64,000 nt of DNA, taken from contig NZ_BSFK01000013.1 in NCBI RefSeq assembly GCF_027922305.1, positions 105,972-169,971 of the forward strand. The letters run 5' to 3'. Position numbers and translations under genes: made by a program. The stretch is from Methylopila jiangsuensis (GTDB taxonomy: Bacteria > Pseudomonadota > Alphaproteobacteria > Rhizobiales > Methylopilaceae). The notes beneath the pieces are model-generated. The model made no database searches and was not told the DNA's origin. It saw nothing but the letters and a program-made list of their open reading frames with translations. Positions 45,124-55,768 of this stretch are shown in pieces; the first letter of the stretch is position 1; every line of letters begins with the position of its first letter.

Positions 45124-45243
45124 GCCGTCATGCCCGCGCTTTCGCCCTCTTCGTCATGCCCGCCGAAGGCGGGTATCCACGACTTCCTGTACCCGCGAGC
45201 GGCCTGAAGTCGTGGATGCCGAGTCAAGCTCGGGCATGACGGT
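45124..45243. repeat. compound palindromic repeat
   Basis: Starts with CGTCATGCCCGC, contains an extra partial left end, then CATGCCCGCCGAAGGCGGG, GTCGTGGAT-type complementary arms and a right palindrome ending GGGCATGACGG. Same family as at 28348 and 60874. It lies just after hemB and shows signs of two left ends in tandem. Confidence 0.8.
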
Positions 45244-45330
45244 GTGCGATCGGCGCGCGGTTGACGCGTTTGGACCGGCCCTGACGCCCAACGGATGCTG
45301 GATGAGAGGCGACGGCGCCGCGCGCGTCAC

Positions 45331-45378
45331 CTCTCCCCGGCGGGGAGAGGTCGGAGGGCGTCAGCCCTCCGGGTGAGG
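45331..45378. repeat. second type of intergenic palindrome
   Basis: CCTCTCCCCGGCGGGGAGAGG is split into CCTCTCCCC and GGGGAGAGG around GGC-type bases, followed by GGAGGGCGTCAGCCCTCC and GGTGAGGGG. It is unrelated to the compound repeat and of a kind common between genes in GC-rich proteobacteria. Only one copy was seen here. Confidence 0.6.
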
Positions 45379-45447
45379 GGCGCGCTCGCGCTCGGCCCGC
45401 CGCACAGCCCCTCCGCCATACCATATGCTGCGGCGCGACAAAGGCGC

Positions 45448-45477
45448 TTGACGGGCGCGGGCGTTCGTCCCTAACCT
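45448..45477 (+). promoter_or_regulatory. candidate promoter of the sensor-ANTAR unit
   Basis: TTGACG (45448-45453) and TAACCT (45472-45477) with 18-base spacing. Transcription would begin near 45484, just ahead of the leader hairpins. Confidence 0.5.
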
Positions 45478-45483
45478 TTGCGT

Positions 45484-45539
45484 CAGGAGCAAGGGAGCTC
45501 TCGCCGGACCGGTCCACGGTCCTGCGAGGCTCCCTTTTT
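45484..45539 (+). promoter_or_regulatory. leader terminator with overlapping ANTAR-type hairpin, upstream of the sensor gene
   Basis: A long stem forms between GGGAGC, CTCGC and GGACC of the left arm (about 45493-45510) and GGTCC, GCGAG and GCTCCC of the right arm (about 45518-45534), followed by TTTTTG: an intrinsic terminator upstream of the AmiC-like gene. Its left arm overlaps a small hairpin, GAGC with GCTC around the six-base loop AAGGGA (about 45487-45500). A hexaloop with A at position 1 and G at position 4 is the published hallmark of ANTAR-protein target hairpins. The two structures exclude each other. Confidence 0.6.
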
Positions 45540-45553
45540 GTTTGTGGCGAGCG

Positions 45554-46732
45554 ATGACCTTACGTGCTGCGACGCGCCGGCCCCTCGTGGTGGGCGCGCT
45601 CTATTCCGAAACCGGCGCCACCGCCTTCGTGGAGCGCACCCAGCTCAACGCGACCCGGCTCGCGATCGAGGAGATCAACGCGAGCGGCGGCGTCGACGGG
45701 CGGGAGGTCGTGCTGGTCTCCCACGACGCCCAGTCCGACCCGGCCCGCTTCGCGAGCCTCGCCGAGGCCCTGCTCGACGAGGAGCGCGCCGACCTGCTGA
45801 TCGGCTGCTACATGACCAACACCCGGCAGGCGGTGGTGCCGGTGGCGGAGCGCCGCGGCGCGCTGCTGGCTTACGCCGCCTGCTACGAGGGCTTCGAATA
45901 TTCGCCCAACGTGATCTACGGCGGCGCGGTGCCGAACCAGCACATCCTGATGCTGGCCCGCCATCTCATGAACGAGCCGGGCAAGCGCTTCTATCTGGTG
46001 GGCACGCGCTACACCTTCCCGATCGAATCCCACCGGGTGCTGCTGACGCTCATCGCCGAGCGCAAGGGCCACGCGCTGGCCGAGCGCTACGTGCCGCTGG
46101 ACGTGACGCGCCGGGAGCTGGACCAGATCGTGCAGGACATCCGGCGCAAGAAGCCGGATGTGGTGTTCTGCACCGTGGTCGGCCGCGCGGCCTCCGCTTT
46201 CTACGAGCTCTGCGCCGAGGCGGGGCTGACCGCCGACACCACCTTCGCCAGCCTCACCATCACGGAGGCGGAGGTGGCGGCCATGCCGCCGCGGCTCGCG
46301 GAGGGGCATCTCACCGCCGCCACCTATTTCCAGTCGGTGGACACGCCGGAGAACCGGCGCTTCGTCCGGGCCTATCAGGCGCGGTTCGGGGTGCGCGAGC
46401 GCCTGAACGCCATGGCGGAGACCGCCTACGCCGTCACCCATCTGACGCTGGCCGCCGTGGCGCGGGCGGGCTCGGCGGCGCCCGAGGCGGTGCGGCGGGA
46501 ACTGGCGGACATGACGTTCCGCGCGCCGCAAGGCGAGATCCGGCTCGATCCCGAGAACAGCCATCTCTACCTCTGGCCGCGCATCGGCAGGGTGCAGGCG
46601 GACGGCCAGTTCCAGATCATCGCCGAGGCCGCCGCCCCGGTGAAGCCGGACCCCTATCTCATCAACCACACCCTCGAGGACTGGGACGGCGCCACGCCGC
46701 CCGAGGTCCTGCCGCTCGCGTCGGGACTGTGA
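45554..46732 (+). CDS. AmiC-like cytoplasmic ligand sensor (periplasmic-binding-protein fold)
   Basis: A 392-residue type I binding-protein fold of the AmiC/UrtA/FmdD group: LVVGALYSETGATAFVERTQ, LLIGCYMTNTRQAVVPVAER, YAACYEGFEYSPNVIYGG and VGTRYTFPIESHRVLLTLIA. It has no signal peptide, so it should stay in the cytoplasm like AmiC, which binds an amide and controls the antiterminator AmiR by direct contact. The ATG at 45554 is preferred over upstream non-ATG codons. The ANTAR gene starts 4 bases after its stop. It is homologous to the exported binding protein at 51803, so sensor and transporter may recognise the same ligand. Confidence 0.85.
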   Translation: MTLRAATRRPLVVGALYSETGATAFVERTQLNATRLAIEEINASGGVDGREVVLVSHDAQSDPARFASLAEALLDEERADLLIGCYMTNTRQAVVPVAERRGALLAYAACYEGFEYSPNVIYGGAVPNQHILMLARHLMNEPGKRFYLVGTRYTFPIESHRVLLTLIAERKGHALAERYVPLDVTRRELDQIVQDIRRKKPDVVFCTVVGRAASAFYELCAEAGLTADTTFASLTITEAEVAAMPPRLAEGHLTAATYFQSVDTPENRRFVRAYQARFGVRERLNAMAETAYAVTHLTLAAVARAGSAAPEAVRRELADMTFRAPQGEIRLDPENSHLYLWPRIGRVQADGQFQIIAEAAAPVKPDPYLINHTLEDWDGATPPEVLPLASGL

Positions 46733-46736
46733 GCCC

Positions 46737-47327
46737 ATGCTGAAGGCGCTCCGCGACATCCGGACCCTCCGCGTCGTGATCTACCACCCGAAGGACCGGG
46801 AGCGGGACGAACTGGTGGCGCAGATCCGCCGCATCGGCTGCGAGGTCGAGGCGGTGTGGCCGCCGCCCGAGAAGCTGCGCCAGGACGCGGACGTGGTGTT
46901 CATGCTGTTCCGGCAGGACGGCTTCACCCATGTGCTGCTGAAGGCGCTGGCGGAGAGCGGCTCCCAGGCCTCGCTGATCGCCATCGTCGAGTTCGAGAGC
47001 CCGGCGGTGATCGAGGCGGTGGCCCGCGCCGGCGCGGTGTCGATCGTCACCAAGCCCATCCGCGCCTTCGGTCTGCTCACCAGCCTGGTTCTTTCGCGGA
47101 CAATTTCCGCAAAAGAAAAAAACCTTATTGACAGGGCGAGGAAGCTTGAGTCAAAGTTAGAAGGCTTCAGGCGCATGGAAAAAGCCAAGGCGATATTGAT
47201 ATCGCGCAAGGGTTTTTCTGAGCAGGAGGCTTACGATACGATCCGTATGCGCGCAATGTCGGCGCGCGTGTCTATGGATGTCGTGTGCGCGACCATCATA
47301 GACGCTGACGAATTCATCGGACTCTGA
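46737..47327 (+). CDS. AmiR-like ANTAR-domain transcription antiterminator
   Basis: A 196-residue regulator. Residues 1-125 are a pseudo-receiver domain: the phosphoacceptor strand reads VVFMLFRQDG with no aspartate, although the conserved lysine is kept (IVTKPIRAF). A coiled coil (SAKEKNLIDRARKLESKLEG) leads to the C-terminal ANTAR domain (RRMEKAKAILISRKGFSEQE, AYDTIRMRAMSARVSM). ANTAR proteins bind paired RNA hairpins and block a downstream terminator. Like AmiR it should be controlled by its upstream partner and not by phosphorylation. The 3' third (from about 47095) is much richer in A and T than its surroundings. Confidence 0.9.
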   Translation: MLKALRDIRTLRVVIYHPKDRERDELVAQIRRIGCEVEAVWPPPEKLRQDADVVFMLFRQDGFTHVLLKALAESGSQASLIAIVEFESPAVIEAVARAGAVSIVTKPIRAFGLLTSLVLSRTISAKEKNLIDRARKLESKLEGFRRMEKAKAILISRKGFSEQEAYDTIRMRAMSARVSMDVVCATIIDADEFIGL

Positions 47328-47330
47328 CCC

Positions 47331-47345
47331 CGGCGGTTTCCGCCG
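47331..47345 (+). promoter_or_regulatory. hairpin just after the ANTAR gene
   Basis: CGGCGG-TTT-CCGCCG, a perfect 6-base stem 3 bases after the stop codon, with no T-run. It may mark a 3' end or processing point before the hyuA leader. Confidence 0.5.
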
Positions 47346-47370
47346 TGCGCGTCTGATCCGTCTCCATATC

Positions 47371-47458
47371 GATCCGGGAGCGCCAAAGGTCGCCGCCACC
47401 GGGTCATGGCTAAGAGAGCCGTCGCCAGCTTCACCGCTGGCGGCGGCTTTTTGTTTTT
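47371..47458 (+). promoter_or_regulatory. hyuA leader: terminator with overlapping antiterminator-type hairpins
   Basis: A 13-base stem, AGCCGTCGCCAGC (47417-47429) with GCTGGCGGCGGCT (47436-47448), one G-T pair, then TTTTGTTTTT: a strong terminator 50 bases ahead of hyuA. A small hairpin, ATGGCT (47406-47411) with AGCCGT (47417-47422) around AAGAG, uses the terminator's left arm and excludes it. Directly upstream GATCCGG (47371-47377) pairs with CCGGGTC (47399-47405). Two hairpins followed by an overlapping terminator is the layout of ANTAR-controlled leaders, though the second loop has five bases instead of six. Confidence 0.7.
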
Positions 47459-47507
47459 CCGGCCTGCATGCCGCGCGGCGGCTCAGGCCAGACCCAAGGA
47501 GCCGAAA

Positions 47508-49565
<2,058 letters not shown>

Positions 49566-49596
49566 CCGGTCCGCGCCCCAGCAACAGGAGCACCCC

Positions 49597-51621
49597 ATGT
49601 CCTCCAAGACCATGGACAACGGCCTCGATCCGGTCACCTTCGAGGTCCTCAAGAACGCCTACGTCAACATCGTCGACCAGATGGCGGAGCAGATCTTCCG
49701 CACCTGCTATTCCTTCGTGATCTGGTCCCGGGACTTCTCGTCCGCGCTCTGCGACGTGAACGGCGACACCATCATGCAGGGCTCGGGCGACATCGCCGCC
49801 CATGTGGGCACGCTGCATTACACGGCGAAGGCGGTGATCAACGCCTTCAAGGGCGACATCCATCCCGGCGACGTGTTCGTGGTGAACGACGTCTACCAGG
49901 GCGGCACCCACTTCAACGACACCCGCATCGTGCGGCCGATGTTCTACAAGGGCGAGCTGCTCGGCTTCGCCCAGGCCAACGGCCACTGGGCGGACGTGGG
50001 CGGCGCGACGCCGGGCTCGTTCAACGTCAACGCGCTCGACCACATGGCCGAGGGCCTGCGCATCACCCCGGTGCGCGTCTGGAGCAAGGGCGAGCAGCTC
50101 AAGGACGTCTGCAACCTCATCGCCTCCAACACCCGCGCCCCCGCCGACATCATCGGCGACATGGAGGCCCAGGCCGAAGCCACCAAGGTGGCCGAGACCG
50201 AGGTCTGCCGCCTGATCGAGAAATACGGCCTCGACGTCATCAAGACCTCCTTCACCGCGGTGCAGGATTACGTCGAGGTGCTGACCCGCCAGCGCGTCGC
50301 GGCGCTGCCGGACGGCGTGTGGGAGACCGAGGACTACATCGACCTCGATCCGGGCGTGGGCGAGGGCCTGATCCCGATCCGGGTGCGCATGACCATCAAG
50401 GGCGACACGGTCCATTACGACCTGTCGAAATCCCATCCGACCAGCATCCGCTGCTTCCTGAACGCCTGTTTCGGCGGCTCCTTCGCCGCCATCGTCGCCG
50501 GCACCAAGATGCAGTTCCCGGAAATCCCGCTGAACTCCGGCTTCTACCGCGTCGTGACCGTCGATCTCGGACCGGAAGGCTCGGTGGTCAACGCCGCGTG
50601 GCCGACGCCGGTCGCCGGCTTCTGCTCCGGTCCGTTCGAGAAGATCATGAACTCGATCTTCGAATTGTGGGCCGAAGTGATGCCGGAGCGGGCCATGGCC
50701 TGCACCTTCAACCTCGACTACCTGCTGATCGGCGGCCGCGACAACCGCGAGGGCGGGACCGGCCAGAAGCACTTCATGTGGTACGACTGGATGGTCGGCG
50801 GCTGGGGCGCCCGCAACGGCCGCGACGGCTGGGGCGCCACCGGCCCGGTGTTCGGCGTCCAGCTCGGCACCCAGCCCTTCGAGGGGCAGGAGCGGCTGGC
50901 GCCGGTGCTCACCACCGCCCACGAGCTTCGGGTGGATTCCGGCGGCCCCGGCGAGTCCCGCGGCGGCATGGGCGTCGACAAGGGCGTGATCCTCACCGAG
51001 GTCGACCGCACCGTCGTCTCCTACTGCTGCGACCGCGAGCGCTCCATCACCTGGGGTCTGTGGGGCGGCCTGCCGTCGATCCCGCACGGCGTGTGGGTGA
51101 ACGAGGGGCTGGAGAACGAGCGCTACCTGGGCTCCATGTTCTCCAACGAGCCGCTTGCGGCCGGCGACCATGTGACCCGCCCCTCCGCCGGCGGCGGCGG
51201 CCTCGGCGATCCGCTGGAGCGCGACCCGCAGCTCGTCTGCGAGGACGTGGCGGACGGCTACGTCTCCATCGCCCGCGCCGCCCTCGATTACGGCGTGGTG
51301 GTGAAGGAGATCGACGCCGACCTCGCCGAATACGAGGTCGACCGCGAAGCCACCTTGGCCAAGCGCGCCTACATCCGCGCCAACCGCGCCAAATGGCTCG
51401 ACGAGGACCCCGAGGCGATCGCCGCGAAGTACCGGGCGGGCGAGCTCTCCATGCTCGACCTCATCCGCCAGTACGGCGTGATCGTGAACTGGGGCTCGGG
51501 GGCGCTGCTGCCCAAAACCACCGCGCAGTTCCGCGCGATGCTGAAGCGCCGCGCCGCGCCCTACTGGAGCAGGCGGCTGAAGCCGGGCTCCGAGGCGAGC
51601 GTCTCGCTCAAGGTCGCCTGA
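49597..51621 (+). CDS. hyuB: hydantoinase/oxoprolinase family protein, subunit B
   Basis: The 674-residue partner of HyuA, 31 bases downstream with AACAGGAGC as ribosome binding site. Family segments: GLDPVTFEVLKNAYVNIVDQ, FSSALCDVNGDTIMQGSGDI, GDVFVVNDVYQGGTHFNDTR, HWADVGGATPGSFN and the C-terminal THVTRP-like DHVTRPSAGGGGLGDPLERD. HyuB carries the ring-opening active site in related carboxylase-like and caprolactamase complexes. Length is typical of separate (unfused) subunits. Confidence 0.9.
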   Translation: MSSKTMDNGLDPVTFEVLKNAYVNIVDQMAEQIFRTCYSFVIWSRDFSSALCDVNGDTIMQGSGDIAAHVGTLHYTAKAVINAFKGDIHPGDVFVVNDVYQGGTHFNDTRIVRPMFYKGELLGFAQANGHWADVGGATPGSFNVNALDHMAEGLRITPVRVWSKGEQLKDVCNLIASNTRAPADIIGDMEAQAEATKVAETEVCRLIEKYGLDVIKTSFTAVQDYVEVLTRQRVAALPDGVWETEDYIDLDPGVGEGLIPIRVRMTIKGDTVHYDLSKSHPTSIRCFLNACFGGSFAAIVAGTKMQFPEIPLNSGFYRVVTVDLGPEGSVVNAAWPTPVAGFCSGPFEKIMNSIFELWAEVMPERAMACTFNLDYLLIGGRDNREGGTGQKHFMWYDWMVGGWGARNGRDGWGATGPVFGVQLGTQPFEGQERLAPVLTTAHELRVDSGGPGESRGGMGVDKGVILTEVDRTVVSYCCDRERSITWGLWGGLPSIPHGVWVNEGLENERYLGSMFSNEPLAAGDHVTRPSAGGGGLGDPLERDPQLVCEDVADGYVSIARAALDYGVVVKEIDADLAEYEVDREATLAKRAYIRANRAKWLDEDPEAIAAKYRAGELSMLDLIRQYGVIVNWGSGALLPKTTAQFRAMLKRRAAPYWSRRLKPGSEASVSLKVA

Positions 51622-51636
51622 GCGCAGGCCGGGCGG

Positions 51637-51662
51637 CGGCCGGGGAGGGCTCTTCCCGGCCG
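51637..51662 (+). promoter_or_regulatory. hairpin between hyuB and the binding-protein gene
   Basis: CGGCCGGG (51637-51644) pairs perfectly with CCCGGCCG (51655-51662), no T-run. In a 181-base gap inside the operon, it may trim or stabilise mRNA and set different expression for enzyme and transporter. Confidence 0.45.
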
Positions 51663-51802
51663 CGCGCCCGCGCCACAGGCGACGGCGGCGCCCAAGACCG
51701 CCGGGCCATCGTCCTCTTGAGGAAACGCAAGGCGCATCGATACGGCCGCCGGCCGCACCCGGCGAAGGACGCCACCCATCCGACGACGTTTCGGGGATCG
51801 AC

Positions 51803-53047
51803 ATGACCGCCTTCAACCGCCGCACGCTTCTCAAGACCGCCGCCGCCGGCGCGGCGCTGGGGCTCGCGCCCGCCTACATTCGGGGCGCAAGCGCCGCGGA
51901 CGCCATCCAGATCGCCGGCATCCACGACGCCTCCGGCGGCATCGACATCTACGGCCGGCCGATGATCAACTGCCTGACGCTGGCGGTGGAGGAGCTCAAC
52001 GCCAGGGGCGGGGTGCTGGGGCGCGAGATCGCGCTCAAGAACTACGACCCGCAGTCGAACATGCAGCTCTACACCCAGTACGCCACCGAGGCCGCCACCA
52101 AGCAGAAGGCGGCCGTGGCGTTCGGCGGCGTCATCTCGGCGTCGCGCGAGGCCATGCGGCCCGCGCTGCGCCGCTACCGCGTCCCCTATTTCTACAGCCT
52201 GCTCTACGAAGGCGGCGTCTGCGACCGCAACGTGTTCTGCATGGGCTCGACGCCGGCCCAGACGCTTCAGAAGTTCACGCCCTTCGCGATGAAGCGCTTT
52301 AACGCCAAGACGATCTATGTTCTGGCGGCGGACTACAATTACGGCCAGATCACCGCCAAGTGGATCAAGAAGTTCGCCACCGAGAACGGCGGCGACGTGG
52401 CGCAGGCGGACTTCTTCCCGCTCGACGTGAACGACTTCGGCCCGACCATCCGCAAGATCCAGGCGGCGAAGCCCGACATGATCATGTCGGTGCTGGTGGG
52501 CGCCGCCCACAACTCGTTCTACCGCCAGTGGGTCGCGTCCGGCATGAAGGACAAGATCCCCATGGCCTCCACCACCTTCGGCATCGGCAACGAGCAGGCG
52601 CTGACCTCGCCGGAGGAACACGACGGCATCATCGTCTCTTACGCCTATTTCGACGGCATCCAGACGCCGGAGAACCTCGACTTCATCACGCGCTACAAGG
52701 CCCGGTTCGGCGCCAAGGCGGACGCGGTGACCGAGGGCGCGGCCATGACCTACCACGCCGTGAACCTCTGGGCGGAAGCGGCGAAGAAGGCGGGCTCCGT
52801 CGAGCGCGACAAGGTGATCGCGGCGCTCGAAACCGGGCTGTCCTTCACCGGACCGGCGGGCAAGACCACCATCGACGCCGCGACCCATCACGACACGCTC
52901 GACGTCTACATCGCCGAGGTGAAGGGCGGGGCCTACCACGTGCTGGAGAGCTTCCCGCAGCAGACGCCGGCGGACACGGCGGCGGTCTGCGACCTGACCA
53001 AGAACCCGAACGAGACCAAGCAGTTCGTCATCGACGTCAAAGTCTGA
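51803..53047 (+). CDS. Urt/Liv-type ABC importer, substrate-binding protein
   Basis: A 414-residue binding protein with a twin-arginine signal (FNRRTLLKTAAAGAALGLAP, cleavage after GASAA). The mature part is the type I fold of the amide/urea/branched-chain amino acid group (IQIAGIHDASGGIDIYGRPM, VAFGGVISASREAMRPALRR, YVLAADYNYGQITAKWIKKF). It begins the transporter part of the operon and is related to the cytoplasmic sensor at 45554. Tat export suggests folding or cofactor needs in the cytoplasm, or is a lineage habit. Confidence 0.9.
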   Translation: MTAFNRRTLLKTAAAGAALGLAPAYIRGASAADAIQIAGIHDASGGIDIYGRPMINCLTLAVEELNARGGVLGREIALKNYDPQSNMQLYTQYATEAATKQKAAVAFGGVISASREAMRPALRRYRVPYFYSLLYEGGVCDRNVFCMGSTPAQTLQKFTPFAMKRFNAKTIYVLAADYNYGQITAKWIKKFATENGGDVAQADFFPLDVNDFGPTIRKIQAAKPDMIMSVLVGAAHNSFYRQWVASGMKDKIPMASTTFGIGNEQALTSPEEHDGIIVSYAYFDGIQTPENLDFITRYKARFGAKADAVTEGAAMTYHAVNLWAEAAKKAGSVERDKVIAALETGLSFTGPAGKTTIDAATHHDTLDVYIAEVKGGAYHVLESFPQQTPADTAAVCDLTKNPNETKQFVIDVKV

Positions 53048-53124
53048 CGTCGGCGACGGCCGGGCGGGCGCGCCGTCCCCTCGCGCGCCCGCCCCTTTGT
53101 CAGTTCGCAGGTCAGGAGACCGGC

Positions 53125-53991
53125 ATGGATTACGCGATCATCGTGCTGCTTCAGGTCGTGGTCACGATCGCGAACCTCGCGCTCATCAGCGCCGGGCTCG
53201 CCGTGATCTTCGGCATGATGCGCATCATCAACATGGCCCATGGCGAGTTCCTGATGCTGGGCGGCTACGCCGCGCTGGTCTCGCACCAGGCCGGGCTGAA
53301 CCTGTGGCTGTCGATCTTCGTGGTCGCGCCGCTGGTGGTGGGGCTGGTCGGCGCCGTGATCGAGCGGCTGGTCATCCGCAGGCTTTATGGCCGGATGATC
53401 GACACCATGCTCGCCACCTGGGGCGTCAGCCTGGCGCTGGTCGGGCTCATCACCGTGATCTTCGGCAACACGGTGGCCGGCGTCTCGCCGCCGCTCGGAA
53501 GCCTCGAGATCGGCGCCTACGCCATCGGGCGCTACGAGCTGCTGGTGGCCGGGGTCTCCGCGTTGCTGTTCGCGGCCGGCTGGTGGGTTCTCGCCCGCAC
53601 TCCCGTCGGGCTGATCGCCCGCGCGGCGATGCAGAACCGCGACATGGCGGCGGCGCTCGGCGTCGATCCGGCCAGGGTCTACGCCGCGACCTTCGTCACC
53701 GGGGCCGCGATCTCCGGCCTCGCCGGGGCGCTGATCGCGCCGATCGCGGGGGTCGCGCCCACCATCGGCGCCGCCTACATCGCCAAGACCTTCATCACCG
53801 TCATCTCGGGCGGGGCCGCCATCCTCGCCGGCACGCTCAGCGCCGCCGGCCTGCTCGGCGCGGTCAACGCCGCCTTCTCCTTCCTCACCGGCCCGGTGCT
53901 GGGGGAGGTCGCGCTGCTCGCCTGCGCCGTCCTGCTGCTGCGCCTGCTGCCCCAGGGCGTCACCGGCCGCTTCTTCCGGAGGTCGCTGTGA
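53125..53991 (+). CDS. Urt/Liv-type ABC importer, permease 1
   Basis: A 288-residue LivH/UrtB-like inner-membrane protein. It starts at 53125 behind AGGAG and reads NLALISAGLAVIFGMMRIIN then MAHGEFLMLGGYAA, the LivH signature; RRLYGRMIDTMLATWGVSLA and AMQNRDMAAALGVD follow. About eight membrane segments. Its stop overlaps the GTG of the next permease. Confidence 0.92.
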   Translation: MDYAIIVLLQVVVTIANLALISAGLAVIFGMMRIINMAHGEFLMLGGYAALVSHQAGLNLWLSIFVVAPLVVGLVGAVIERLVIRRLYGRMIDTMLATWGVSLALVGLITVIFGNTVAGVSPPLGSLEIGAYAIGRYELLVAGVSALLFAAGWWVLARTPVGLIARAAMQNRDMAAALGVDPARVYAATFVTGAAISGLAGALIAPIAGVAPTIGAAYIAKTFITVISGGAAILAGTLSAAGLLGAVNAAFSFLTGPVLGEVALLACAVLLLRLLPQGVTGRFFRRSL

Positions 53992-55046
53992 CCGTCTCGC
54001 TCCGCTCCGCGCTCGGCTTCGCGGCGATCGCCGCCGCCGCCTTCTACGCGCTCGTGGTCGTGCCCCAGGGCGGCGATCTCACCACCATGATCAACGGCTC
54101 GATCTACGCCAGCTACGCCATTCTGGCGCTGTCGCTGGCGCTGATCTGGGGCTACGGCGGCGTGCTGTCCTTCGGGCAGGCGGCCTTCTTCGGCCTCGCC
54201 GGCTATGTCTACGCGGTCGCCGGGCTCAACCTCGGCGACACGGCGCTGGCGGCCCTGATCGCGGTTGCGAGCGCCGCGGCCTTCGCGGCCCTGCTCGGCT
54301 ACTTCATGTTCTGGGGCCGGGTGTCGGACGTCTATCTGGGCGTCATCACGCTGACCGTCTCGCTGATCCTCTACCGCTTCATCAACCAGACGGCGGGCGA
54401 GGAATGGACCATCGGCGCGGCCCCGCTGGGCGGCTTCAACGGCATCCCCTCGACGCCCATCATGACGGCGCTCGGCAAGCCGGACGAAACGCTCATGCCG
54501 GAGCAGATCTATGCGCTGTCGGTGGGCGCGCTGGTCGTCTGCTATCTGATCTGCCGCCTCGTGATCGCGACCCGCTTCGGCCGCGCCGTGGTGGCGATCC
54601 GGGAGAACCCGGTCCGCGCCGAACTGCTCGGCTACGACACACGGTTCTACAAGCTCGGGATCTTCACGCTCGGCGGCGCGATCGCGGGCGTGGGCGGCGT
54701 AGCCTTCGCGAACTCGGTGTTCGTGAGTCCCACCATGTTCAACCTGCAGACCAACGGGCAGGTCATCATCTGGGTCATCGTCGGCGGGCTCGGCACGCTG
54801 GCGGGACCGGTGATCGGCTGCTTCGCCATGCTGTCGCTCTCCACCTGGCTCGGCTCGCTCGACGGCGGCGGCTGGACCGACCCGAACCTCGTGATGGGCG
54901 TCGTGCTGACGTTCTGCGTGGTGGCGCTGCGCAAGGGCCTGCTGCCCACCGCGCTCGGGCTCGGCGAGCGCCTGTTCGCCGTGGCGAGGGAGCGCATGGG
55001 CGCGCCCAAGCTCGGCGAGCCGCGCGCGGCGGAGGACCGGCCATGA
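53988..55046 (+). CDS. Urt/Liv-type ABC importer, permease 2
   Basis: A 352-residue LivM/UrtC-like permease, GTG start overlapping the previous stop, with GGAGG 5 bases ahead. Segments ALSLALIWGYGGVLSFGQAA, FFGLAGYVYAVAGLNLGDTA and VAIRENPVRAELLGYDTRFY are family-typical. The NGSIYASYAILALSLALIWG start of the core is normal. It overlaps the ATPase gene by 4 bases. Confidence 0.92.
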   Translation: MTVSLRSALGFAAIAAAAFYALVVVPQGGDLTTMINGSIYASYAILALSLALIWGYGGVLSFGQAAFFGLAGYVYAVAGLNLGDTALAALIAVASAAAFAALLGYFMFWGRVSDVYLGVITLTVSLILYRFINQTAGEEWTIGAAPLGGFNGIPSTPIMTALGKPDETLMPEQIYALSVGALVVCYLICRLVIATRFGRAVVAIRENPVRAELLGYDTRFYKLGIFTLGGAIAGVGGVAFANSVFVSPTMFNLQTNGQVIIWVIVGGLGTLAGPVIGCFAMLSLSTWLGSLDGGGWTDPNLVMGVVLTFCVVALRKGLLPTALGLGERLFAVARERMGAPKLGEPRAAEDRP

Positions 55047-55768
55047 CCGCCGCGGCTCCGCTGCTCGAAGCCCGCGACCTCGTCATGCGCTTCGGCGACG
55101 TGACGGCGGTGGGCGGCGTCAGCATGACGGTGGGGGAGGGCGAGCTGCGCTGCCTCATCGGCCCCAACGGCGCCGGCAAGAGCACCTTCTTCAAGATGCT
55201 GTCCGGCCAGCTCCGCCCCACCTCCGGCGCGGTCGCCTTGCGCGGCCGCAGCATCGTCGGCCTGCCGGCGTCGCGCATCGCGAGGCTCGGGGTCGGCGTG
55301 AAGACCCAGACGCCGAGCGTGTTCGACGGGCTGACGGTGATGGAGAGCGTGCGGATCGCCACCGACGCGCTTCTGCCGCCCCAGCTCGCCCGCCGCCGTG
55401 CGGACGAGGCGCTGGAGCGCATGCGCATCCCCCATCTCGCCGGCGCGACGGTGGGGCTGCTCGCCCACGGCCAGCGCCAGCTGGTGGAGCTCGCCATGGT
55501 GGTGGCGCAGGCGCCGGACCTGATCCTGCTGGACGAGCCCGCAGCCGGCATGACCGGCGTCGAGGTCGACCGGCTTGGCGATCTGATCGTGGAGCTGGCC
55601 CGGTCCAGCTCGGTGATCGTGGTGGAGCACGACATGGCCTTCATCCGCCGCATCGCCCGCACCGTCACCGTGTTCAACCGGGGCCAGGTGCTGGCGGAAG
55701 GCCCGGCGGCGGAGGTGATGGCCGACGCCCGCGTGCGCGACGTCTATCTCGGAAAGGACGCGGCATGA
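55043..55768 (+). CDS. Urt/Liv-type ABC importer, ATPase 1
   Basis: A 241-residue LivG/UrtD-like ATPase: Walker A GPNGAGKST, a degenerate signature LAHGQRQLVELAM, Walker B LILLDEPAAGM and switch His in VVEHDMAFIRRIA. The UrtD-type signature without the double glycine is normal for this branch. ATG overlaps the permease stop; its own stop overlaps the next ATPase. Confidence 0.92.
   Translation: MTAAAPLLEARDLVMRFGDVTAVGGVSMTVGEGELRCLIGPNGAGKSTFFKMLSGQLRPTSGAVALRGRSIVGLPASRIARLGVGVKTQTPSVFDGLTVMESVRIATDALLPPQLARRRADEALERMRIPHLAGATVGLLAHGQRQLVELAMVVAQAPDLILLDEPAAGMTGVEVDRLGDLIVELARSSSVIVVEHDMAFIRRIARTVTVFNRGQVLAEGPAAEVMADARVRDVYLGKDAA

Noticed and set aside
45554..46732. The AmiC-like protein as an exported substrate-binding protein
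   Set aside because: There is no signal peptide, and the ANTAR gene follows directly, as in amiC-amiR.
47406..47507. N-terminal extension of HyuA from 47406
   Set aside because: It would translate the leader terminator. The family start and AAGGAG box support 47508.
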